Below are positions 1 to 10,800 of a stretch of 64,000 nt of DNA, piece by piece. The position numbers and the translations under genes were made by a program. Where the stretch lies: positions 78,967,656-79,031,655 of the forward strand of contig OW121847.1 of assembly GCA_933228895.1 (NCBI GenBank), read 5' to 3'. The stretch's first letter is position 1. Each line of letters starts with the position of its first letter. Under the pieces are notes generated by a model. That model worked only from the letters and a program-made list of their open reading frames with translations, had not been told where the DNA came from and searched no databases. This DNA comes from Platycnemis pennipes (taxonomy: Eukaryota > Arthropoda > Insecta > Odonata > Platycnemididae).

Positions 1-3000
1 TTCATTTTTCTCTGAGGGAAAAGAATAATTTGAAATATACCTTCCTCATTATACAAGGGGGAAGTAAAAACCTTTCACCCATCCAATGTGATGAAACCAT
101 TGTTTCCACTTCAAGAAGATAGATATCATCAGGTAAATGAAATGAACGAAAATAGAATTTCCTAGCAGCTAATGTGGACAGGAAGTTCTTAAACAAACAT
201 TTAAAGAAGGTTTCACTCAGAGTGCAGGTGCATCATGGTATACAGTAGGCACCATTAAATTTTTTTAGGAATTAAAATAATTTGATTAATGAAAAGAGAC
301 AAATTTCTCTGGTATGGAAATATTAAGATAATGATATACGAATAAATAACAGGATTTTTTTATAGTAACACTGTTTATTATATCTTTAATTGAAGACTAT
401 ATTTTCAAATGTAAAGGAAGTGGCAACTGAATACAAATTATCCACTAAAATGCAAAACATGAATAAATCAAACATTTATTGGCTCGGTATTATTAGAAGA
501 GAACAATCACTGACAGCAAAACTGCAATTTTAAACCAGGCCATTCCACTTCAGGAACATGAGTGCATTACAGTTAATATTAATACCTTATAAAATTATAT
601 TTTCAGGATTTGAGCTAACATAAGTATTATTATAACAGATGTATTCCTCTCCCTGTATGGGCAGCATTGTACATTATCTGAAATCTAAATTACCTTTGAT
701 CAGTGCAAAACAATATTCATACTCCTCCAAGCTTTCTGGGCAATTTATAAAAAAATTTGCTTGATCCTAGTTACCCTGCACAAAGTAAATTAAATTCAAA
801 TTCGAGCTAGAAGAAAATTTTCTGTAAACTGCAGGCAAATGTATACCAAAATCATATATAATAAAAATTTAAAAAAGAGAGAATATACATGACAAATGAA
901 AGTGAATTAGGCTGATACTTGCATATGATAACTTATGTAATTTGAAAAATAAATATTAGCAGAAAGTGTTATGTTTCCACTTATGTGAGAGTGCATATCA
1001 GACTAATGTGCAATATGAAATTTTGTCGTAACTGTGAATTGAAAATTTTCACAAAAGTCTTGCATTAAAATAGCTCAATGGAAAAAATTTCTGACAGCAC
1101 TAATCAGGATGACGGGACATGGATGGAAGTGGACAGGAACACGAGTAATGGACTGTAGAGAGAAGATCCTCCTCCATATAGGTAAGCCACAAACTGTTCT
1201 GTTTGATAATTCACAATCACGTGTAGGTACTCAAAGACACACTCTCATGCTTACACTTAAGATTTGGTGATATCAGCACACAAAACACTCAGTGACTGCT
1301 TTTTTTTCAACAAATAAGGAACCAGGTGTGCATTACCAGGGGAATGTTCAATTACATGTATATTACACTTGTGTTAGCAAACTAATCACATTTAATGTGA
1401 ATGGAATATATGAGGTGAATCACAGATGTATTTCTCCCTTAGATGCAAGGCATGATGGGACCAAAACTTGGTGCGACATCATCAACATCTGACATTCCAT
1501 TTGTATCTTATTAAGATGAGAGTGGTAACTTTTCTGTCCACGCGAAAGGAGCGGTTACAGAAAAATGCTCCTAGAAAAATGGACAAGGAAAATTCCCCAG
1601 TCACTGGTTGTTGTAGTCAGTCAAGATACTTATTAGGGAGAGAATGATCAGGCAAGGGTTAAGATAATCAACATTAAATTCACACAATGAGCCATTTAGC
1701 CAGCTCATGATGACAAGTCTGGAATCTACACTAAATGAAAGGAAAACATTTTGTCTACTCTACAAGAGACATCAAACATAGGCTGGTATTACACAATATA
1801 GGAATGCTGCAGAGGATTAACCAATGCAATGCTTGACATAGTCACCATGCATGTTATTTCACATTGCCTGGATGTTTTGATTTACATTTATCAGAAGGTT
1901 TTTTATCAATAAATCATATCCTTAGCAACAATGTAATAAAATTAAACTTAAAATAAAAATTATAAGGTCACATAACATTTAAATCATGGTACTATTTTCC
2001 ATTATTTATATAAATAATTTGAATCAACTGTAACATGAAATATTTTAAAATTTGTAACAGATTTTTCTCGATGTGATCAAATCAACAACATCAACAAGGT
2101 CACTCAACATTGATAGATGAAATTTGTGACATGACTCCAAGTAGAGAAACTATGAAAAGTAGCAAAAAGCACTGGAGACCAAAAAACATGGAAGCAAAGA
2201 TGCTTCTCTGTTATCTTAGGGCACATACCTACTAGTAAATCATTAAATTTTAATGTACCTACAAACCATATCAAACTCTTATTTTGCTTCATCAGGTGAA
2301 AACTCATTAAAAGCTTTGAAACTGCTGTAAAAACTACAGCTGACCCTTTGACTAATTCAGATCCTTTAAATATACACTACTTTGCAGAATGTAAGTCCTG
2401 CATTTGAGCCATGTCACACTTTGGAAATCCTATAACTTTAACCACTTTTAAAATATATTTTGAGGTCTGCATTTTTATGAGAGTTTTAATTAGAATTACA
2501 TACCACTCGGTTCTTTTAATAAGTTAATAATCATTCATAACTATATTTATCTGAACTACAGACAAAAATTAATGAGTCGTGCTTCTTTTAGAGCATTTGG
2601 CATGATTTTCAATGAAGAAAATTTGAAGATGACTAGAAATTTGCATATTATATTGCAAAGTTGAAAGTTAGGTGGTCAATGCAGCTTAATTTGAAATAAG
2701 AAGATAGCTGACTAGAAATAGTAACATCCTAAGATTGCCTACAATCACAGGCTTACAACAATGAAGGCTTTGAAGCATGCAATGCTTCAATCGATGCTCG
2801 AAAGCAATACCTCAATGTGTCATATATTAAACAAATTCTTCAATAGATCTGTTCCTTTCACGGCAAGTAGTACAAAAAGCTCCTATTACTTAACACATTT
2901 AGTCCTCTTGGTTCAATATTTACATTTGAGTTGAATCAATCACATTAAATAACAAAAGATCAAAAATTGCCTCGGTAAAAAAACATCACATATTTACAGC

Positions 3001-3182
3001 ACCTATTAAGCCTCCTTCCAATGTACATACACACAAATAATTTGGTCCTAATGGGTGAGAGATGTGTATTTCTTCATTGTTCAAAGATCACGTCAAAGGC
3101 CTGCCCTGAAATTTTTAGTTAATATTAAATTAATATAGATACTTACAAAATTTCAAAGACATGTAAAAATAGCTTTGAGAGC

Positions 3183-3209
3183 ATAATGAGAGAAAAATTC
3201 TCTCATTAT
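3183..3209. other. Perfect 12-bp hairpin in Stac 3' flank
   Basis: ATAATGAGAGAA, a 3-nt spacer, then TTCTCTCATTAT. If the Stac transcript extends this far it would form a stem-loop in the 3' UTR. No known element was recognised. Confidence 0.5.
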
Positions 3210-3807
3210 ATTGGAGTCAAGTATTTCTGAAAGAGCATAGGTCAGTGAAGGAAATGTTACAATAGTAAAAAACATTTTAAACACAAAATGTCTACATGAT
3301 AAAAATAAAGAATATGTAATATTTACTCGTTTTCTGTAGGTCATCTGGGGAGATAAACTACCATCTCACATTTTGAGTAATTGTTGAGTCAACAAGTGAC
3401 AACTTGACATTTGCCAACCATATCACTAGTGATCAGTCCTTGGAGCAAATAATTTCTGGTGATAGTTAAGTACACCCAGTATTTACCCTCCAAAGAACAT
3501 TTAAAACAATGTCCTATACTGCCATGCCTGACATCATCAGGACGAGAAAAAAATCATTACCCACTTACAACTTCTATAAAGTGTCTCTGGTTAATACTAA
3601 TTTTCATCGCTTGTGAAGCCATTAACCTCATAATTACATTTTCCTCCAATAATATTATGCATATAAATATTTGAAATCTCATAAAATCCTCTTTTTGCTC
3701 TCCTTTACAATCTTAATGTTGTAATTCTTTCAAAAACTTATTCAAATTGGTGTACTCTTATGCACTTCTGGGATAATCTTTCCACCATGGATATGATGAA
3801 AATATGA

Positions 3808-3813
3808 TTTATT
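3808..3813 (-). terminator. Candidate polyadenylation signal AATAAA
   Basis: AATAAA on the minus strand, about 915 nt past the Stac TGA and 480 nt past the readthrough-frame stop. Other AATAAA matches lie further on (for example near 475-480). The true 3' end cannot be told from sequence alone. Confidence 0.2.
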
Positions 3814-4294
3814 ATAAAACAGTCTATGGTAATGCAGTTCATTACATTAACTTAGGAACTATCTGCATTCACTCTGAAAAGACTGCATGAGTACTCCTAT
3901 GGCTTTCAACTGCTCTCTGGCTTTTCAAACAAGTCATTTGATTAAGCCAAAAATTTCACAAATGTACTTGGTCTACTCTGATTTTACATTCTCCAACAAT
4001 TAGAGACTACACCACTACATATGCTCTCCATTCGCTTTTCCAAAATAAACAAAATAGCTGATATGATTTCATTTTTCGTATGAAATGTTCCATCAAATCC
4101 ATTGGTAACATATAAATTTACCACTTCACACCCATTGTATGTACTACAGCTTATAATTAAATCATGCTTTATGGACCCAATTCTTATTTATGTGCTTTGC
4201 TAACAACACATGTATTAAACATGAAAAATATATATGACACACTTCCATATTTTTTTAGTCAAATGGACTTCCAGATGGGGGTGCACTATTGTGG

Positions 4295-4726
4295 TTACAT
4301 AATGTCTCTTTCTAGAGGAATTCTCAGTGGTCTAGTGAAAGACATCGATCTTCTACGCGTTAACTGAGTAGGTCGACGATATGGAGCAGCCATGGCCATG
4401 CGAGAGTGCCTGTTTGGATAAGAGGATGAGGAAGGCACATCTGTGAAAACATGGAGAGGCCTTTGGAGGCTTGACTGACTTGGTTCAGCATCAAAGGGTG
4501 TGGGTTGAGGGAGGAGGCAATGGAGGGGTGTGCAAGCAAGTAACAGAAGCATGGGGAGGAAGATCAGGATGAGGGCTGTGGAGGAGAAGGACGACAGGAC
4601 AGTTGGCTGATTGTGGACAGCTGCCAAGCTCTGGGAAGCTTCTGATATTGATCTTGAACAAGTGTTTTTGCAATGCGTCATCCTGGACCAGTGAGCTTGA
4701 TGAATCTCACGGATGTTGCGACTATG
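4295..4726 (-). CDS. Candidate stop-codon readthrough extension of Stac (143 aa)
   Basis: This stretch directly follows the Stac TGA (4729-4727) in the same frame and runs 143 codons to TAA (4297-4295). It begins HSRNIREIHQAHWSR, with the first Met at 4681. It has a hydrophobic run (about 4585-4520: ALILIFLPMLLLLAC) that could be a membrane segment. It ends in a basic, Ser-rich tail (RRRSMSFTRPLRIPLERD). UGA followed by C is a context that favours readthrough in insects. A 143-codon open stretch has a chance near 1 in 1000 with uniform codons, but base composition raises that. It could equally be 3' UTR open by chance, or be reached by an alternative splice. Only conservation or ribosome data can settle this. 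Confidence 0.4.
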   Translation of the reverse strand, partial: HSRNIREIHQAHWSRMTHCKNTCSRSISEASQSLAAVHNQPTVLSSFSSTALILIFLPMLLLLACTPLHCLLPQPTPFDAEPSQSSLQRPLHVFTDVPSSSSYPNRHSRMAMAAPYRRPTQLTRRRSMSFTRPLRIPLERDIM

Positions 4727-4828
4727 TCACACTTCCTGGAGAAACTTGAGTGGACAAACACCCTGACGGTTATCTCCACTTCGGATCATCACCATGCCAT
4801 CCAACTCCTCACCCACCTGAATAACAAT
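4727..4828 (-). CDS. Stac: Stac terminal coding exon: rest of SH3-like domain 2 and TGA
   Basis: Acceptor ttccttacag|ATT; phase 0; 33 codons and TGA. It encodes IVIQVGEELDGMVMIRSGDN, then RQGVCPLKFLQEV. This matches the C-terminal end of STAC proteins, where the second SH3 lacks the usual tryptophan and ends in PL..LQE/LEN. The TGA is followed by C, and the same frame then stays open to 4295. Confidence 0.95.
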   Translation of the reverse strand: MVIQVGEELDGMVMIRSGDNRQGVCPLKFLQEV

Positions 4829-7800
4829 CTGTAAGGAAGGAAAGCAGAGGAGTCAGGACTTAGATTAAATTTGTTCAGTTACATTATCAAGTTGAATAAA
4901 ATGTACCAGTAGGAATTTTAAAATTTGATATATGTACCTTTTATTCAAAATTATTGCCATAAAAAACCCCCATAAGGGGGGGGGGGGTCGGGGGGGGGGG
5001 GGGGTGAGAGTGGGTACACTACACCACTAGCTATCAGGATGAACAACCACCGGCATTCCACCAAAATTCCTCCCTTCCACGAACCTATCCCGAAACATAC
5101 TGCCCACCATAATCAAACTTTTGACAACTGTTTTTCCCTCGCCATAGTGGAAGTACTTTCCGAAAATGCCACTAGCATTGAGGTGAGGTCTCGTGAATTG
5201 GCGCGTATCTGGCTCGAAAGATCATATCAAAAGCCAGGCTTGAACATCTCCCACTAGAGGCCACCACTTCCTTACCTCCTCCACTGTCTCCCGCCCCACT
5301 CCTGTACCCACTCTCACCCCCCCCCCCCCCACTCTTTCACTCACGAAGAGGACTCAGCCAGCAGTCATCGGCAGTCAACCTTCTTCCGTTGAAAAAGGTG
5401 GCATGACCGCGGAAACGTCCAAACTTTTGTGAGTGTCTCTTTTGCGTGTTTCTATGTTTTCGTCGTCTGTTTTATTTTGTATTATATATATATAATACAT
5501 AATACAGGTCAGGTTTCGAATGGGATTTTTCTAATAATATAAGTACTGGCGTCTTAGGGAGGTTTTGGCAACGTGGATTGATATTTAATGCTTGGAATTC
5601 TGAAAGGAATTGGAGTGTCGAACAATGGCCTAAGAATTATCCACAGTTTGTATAAAAACCAAGTAGCTGTGATTAAATCTGCACCCAGCTGTGATGAAGC
5701 AAGAATAAGGAAAGGAGTGAGACAAGGCTGTGCACTGTCTCCCGTAATTTTTAATGTTTACATCGAGAGAGCCATCAATGAAATCAAAGAGTAGTCTTCT
5801 GGAGTGAATATCCACAGAGAAAAAATAAGCATACTGCGATTCGCTGATGACATAGCACTCATAGCAGAGACAGAGAGGGATCTGATCAAGATTTTAGTAA
5901 CCTTGGAAAGGACAATGGCTAGATATCAGCTGAAGATCAATAAGAAAAAGACCAATATATTGGTATGCAGCAAGAAAGAAGAGGCCAAAACCAATATCAA
6001 ACTAGGAAAACAAAAACTTAATGAGGTGAAAGAGTTCGGTAACCTAGGAAGCCGAGTAACCAATGATGACGAAGCAATAAAGAAATAGTTAGTAGAATAG
6101 TCCAGGCAAAGAGGGCATTCTAACAAAAGAAGAATCTACTTACAGCTGGAAATACAAGCGTAGAAGTAAGGAAACAGTTCATCAGAACATATATCTGGAG
6201 CATGTTTCTTCACAGCAGTGAGGCATGGACGATGACAGCAGCGGAAAAGAAAAGGGAAGAAGCTTTCAAAATGTGGTGCTACAGAAGAATGATGAAGATT
6301 AAATGGATCGACCAAGTAAGTAACGAGGAAGTTCTAAGAAGTGTGGGAGAAAGAGAAGTCTGCTGACAAGTCTAAAAAGAAGAAGGGACAACCTAATCCG
6401 CCATATCTTAGGACACAATGGCCTGATGAAGACTATCGTTGAGGGAAAAGTGAATGGGAAGATTGGAAAAGGCAGGCCTCATATGAGATACATGGAACAG
6501 GTTGTGAAGGATGTAAAAGAGAAGAACTACGTCACAATGAAAACGTTGGCCGATAGAAGAATCGAATGGAAAGCTGCGTCAAACCAATCCTAGGATTGTT
6601 GACCAATGATGATTGTGATCTTCTCTTTGAAGTTTTCAGAAGAATTCTCTTTTCACCCATCCTTCTAAGGACTTCTTTGTTAGTCCCTTGGCCAATCTAT
6701 TTTTATCTTCATCATTCTTCTGTAGCACCACATTTTGACTGCTACCAGACTTCACTTCAATGTTATCATCCATGCCTCATGGCCATTGTCATTTTCACAT
6801 TTACATGTCTTCTTCAAGCCTCTTTCTTTCTCTGCCACGACTGCTATGTTATTGGGGAATCCTAGCATGCTGATTTTTGACCCATGAATATTCAACAGAA
6901 GAGGATGTAGAGCTAATTTCCATTGAAGAACCAAGAGCCTACTTTTTGAGCTATGAGTTACAGATTAGATGCCCAGGGGGCAAAGAGGTCAAATTCATTG
7001 TTAAATCTATCCTCATGAGTCCTCATCATTCAAGGTACATATATCACCATATGGTGCTGAAATCAATGCATGATGGACCAAAAGTTTCATCAGCAGAATG
7101 AATAAACACAGAAGCATCTGGAATATACTGTTTTTACTGGCCCATAAGACACATTTTTACTTAAAAATGCACTTAAACTTCAAACTCAAAAATGCACCTT
7201 TAAAATAGTGGATATTTTCTTAAAACTATCAATCACTATTCCATCCTATGAATTTTTTATGTAAACTGATGCGATTATTATTTTCTTCTTCCAAAATCTA
7301 AACCAAAAGTCACAGAGGTTCTTTTGGGTTCCACCATAGTGACTGGGAGAAACAGCAAAGATAAGGTCGTGAGCTTCATTTCAGCATGTGGATTTTTTGG
7401 TCTCACTTCCCCAGGGAATGAGTCTCTCATAAAGATATACACCACTAACACTTTAGTTGTGGTAAACATACATGTATATTGCAGCAAGGTTAAATTCTTC
7501 TGGGTTCCCACCACATTAGTTGACTTGGCTTAACAACAGCTTCAGCTCCATTCTAGTTGCCATCTTCCTCAGGGGGGATGAGAATTGAACCTTTCTGCAT
7601 TAGCAGAATTCCATGAAAACCTTTGCAATAAGTACGTGTACATATTCATGAGCAACTGCAGAAGAAAAGTTCTTATAGGTTTGACAGCATCCCATTTCCA
7701 TTGGCCATATCCCTTTCATATTTTTGTGACCAAACTCTTTCTTTCCGGGGAGAAACAACTAGACAGTCTCAATCCTCAGCCAAACTGGTCACTTCTCCAC

Positions 7801-10800
7801 TGAATAGGGGATACATTCCATTACCATGTGGTGTTCAACACTGAACAAGATATATTGCTGCATGAGAATATATGCAAGCAAAAATATAGGGATTTATATG
7901 GTGTTTGGTGTCAAAACAAGTAGCAAATTACAATAAACATTAATAGATTACTTGCTTTCCAAAATTATTCTGGTATTTTAAAGTTCCACTTATTTAGCAT
8001 CAATAAACAGTCAGTAGCATTCGACCCTTGTGGGTACAGGGAAAAGAAAAGGTTGAGCATAGATTATCGTAGCATAGATAATTTCAACTTGTCTCTTTCA
8101 GTAGCATTAAAGTCTCTTTTGGTAGTTCCACTACAGGCTTTATCTTTACGGCTTCTCCATTATTTTAACCCTGATGATACCACTTGTAATGGACATGAAA
8201 GCTTGGAGGGTAAAGCTTCACATGCAGTGGCTGCTGTAAGAGACAACTGGAAATGGAAAGGTAGCGAGAGGATTTGAAGGGTCATCTACCTGCTCAGTCT
8301 CTCCCTATTGAAGGGAGGGTCATGCTCAGCCTCTTTTCTTCCACATTGAGCAGCAGACAAAAAATCTAGCTGCCATAGCTTAAGGGTTAATTGTACGTCT
8401 GTGAGAGCAACACATTAGAACCTTCTCAATAAGTTCCTCCATAGGAAGTTTTCCCTTCTAGGAAGTTGGATTTCCCAATTCCCAGAATAAAACCCATAAG
8501 GTACACATTTCCCTCTAAATTACTTTTCCTGCATAAGAAGTTCCAAGCCATCTGACCATTTAAAAACTTTTTAACATGGTTATACTGTATTTCCCAAGTG
8601 TGAATATAGCAATAATCCAACCATATTTTCAAGATATTAAGACTGGTTTTCCATGGCCCAACAAAACATGGATTAGAACATGAGGTGACACTTCATAACA
8701 TTATGCTGTAAAACTGATTAATATACACTAATCTTGATGCATCAGATGAGTGAGCTACTATGCATGAGTAAAGATGAATGCTCCTTCATTCAATTTCCCC
8801 ACACTACAGGGTTCTCTATCCTCTTCCCTGCCATCCTTCACAAAGACAATTTTTTAATAGTATAGTCATTGCAATCAGTTGATTTTCTCCACCCTTAATA
8901 TCAACTCACTGCAGTGACCAAGACTCAATTAAGAAATATGAAGAATTAGGGATCAAGGCAAGGCAACCCATGTACAGAGTTTAAGAAATTAAGAATAGAA
9001 ATGTTTGGTTTTTTTAATTTTGTTGGGAAAATGAATCTATACATCCTAGACACAATTTAACGAATTATGGCCTAATTAGATACAAACATTAACCGGTCAA
9101 AAAGTCCTACCAGATACTATTTCCTTTTCAAATGCAGGGATTCTTTCAAATATGCTGGCCTATAGAAATATCTTGAAAGACTCAAAATATCCATTTCAAC
9201 AACCCTTTCCATTTTGGATGGTTAAGTGTTGGATGATAAATTATAGATACCTGATCTCTGAGCAGCATGAGGCCATTATCTCCATCAGAAACTTGAAGGT
9301 TGTGAGTAACTTGTAGAGGTCTTTCACCTGGCTGCAGCCTGGTCACGTACTTTGAAGGGAAATAGCCAACTCTGCCCAAACACTTCCCTTGCCACCAATC
9401 TTGATCAGAAGTATCAATTACAGTTACTTTGTACCCAGCCCTGAAACCCAATAAAAGAATCCATAAATTTATTTCATTTTGAAATAAAATAAAAACAATA
9501 GGAAAATCAGAAATATTATGCAAAAAATAACCTATGCTAATTACTATGATATTAACTGAAAAATAACACAAAAATTTTGCAGATTCCACACTAAGGAAAC
9601 ATTGTAGACAGAAATTTAGATTAATTTAATTGACCTTTATCACCCATGCGATTCCTAAATGGACCACCTAATGTTTCGGCGAATGGCCATGCGGTCCCTT
9701 TAGGGACCACCAAGTCCATTCAAGACCAAGACCAAGAATCAAGACCATTTCAAATCAGCTTATTATCATTTTCGTCACTGAGATGGGTAAGATATTTTTC
9801 TCAGGCACTTGGGATGACTCACTTGCTAGGGTCAAAGCAACATATCACACTTGCCATGTGGTATACACCTGTCATCACTTTCGAAATTAGTCCCCTGTTC
9901 TCACAATTCTCTCGCCTTAGTATCTTGAATGCAAACGTCCAATCAACCACCTACACGTGCCCCCCAGGGTTGCCCAGAAGAGGAAGGAACGTAACAGACG
10001 TTCTGCGATGTTATTCCCCCACCCCCTTCAAGCTCAGCAAGACAGATAAAGATACACCAGCAACTGGGGACTTTCCTTTCCGCAACCGGACCCTTTTCCC
10101 CCACGCACCGTAAACCCAAACTCCCCGGCTGTCATATAATCCTTGAGGAGACGATGTGGAAAATATGCCGAATCATGCCCCACTTGTCATCAAGGTTTTA
10201 GTGGCAGAAAAGAAACAATATTACCTCCCAAGATCATTTATTTCACTGACGATATGGTAAGACGCTACAATTAATAACCTGTGAATGATTTTTTTCCTAG
10301 AAACTGGGTTAGTTCCGTACTTTTTTAAAGATATGATTGGGTGATAGAGGACAACTAAAGCGTGGTTGGGCCAGCTGCCATCATAACAGCGTAGATGTTT
10401 GAAGCAAATGTCTATTTTTGCGCCCATACTAGATTCCCATCTCTACTGACTATCCCGAAAATAAAATTCATATTACAAAATGTTCAACTTTTGTTTTATA
10501 TAAGTTTTCAATACTGGGACGAAATTTTGCCAACACTACGATCACCAACTTTAAAGCATTGACATAGGAAATACAAATAGGTACTTATTTTACGATATTT
10601 TAAGACATGCATCTTTTAAAATGCTTTCATGAACGACCACAAAAGTTATACAATGTTGCCGAAGAGAACAAAAGTTAGAGAAAACAGAGATAACATTTTT
10701 TTCATGACTTTTTAAAAAAGTTCGAAAATTCAAACTTCGAAAATATGAAGTGCCGTTTTCCAGTTCCGCTGACTTCGTATTATTGAGAGTTTATTATAAT

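Larger units (their letters stand above)
1..4294. other. AT-rich 3' flank or 3' UTR of Stac
   Basis: No coding signal was found. Short ORFs on both strands have no recognisable motif. On the minus strand this follows the Stac stop and may hold a long 3' UTR, with several AATAAA-type hexamers and one hairpin (3183-3209). Confidence 0.5.
4829..9250 (-). other. Stac intron with poly-G inverted repeat and LINE fragments
   Basis: A 4.4 kb intron between the last two coding exons. It holds the poly-G/poly-C inverted repeat (4976-5330), LINE fragments (5563-6935), and a small inverted-repeat element near 8041-8340. The remainder is AT-rich with no visible signal. Confidence 0.7.

Noticed and set aside
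9646..10113. 155-codon plus-strand ORF
   Set aside because: No recognisable motif, Pro/Ser/Thr-rich from composition, and it covers a hairpin-bearing probable repeat remnant.
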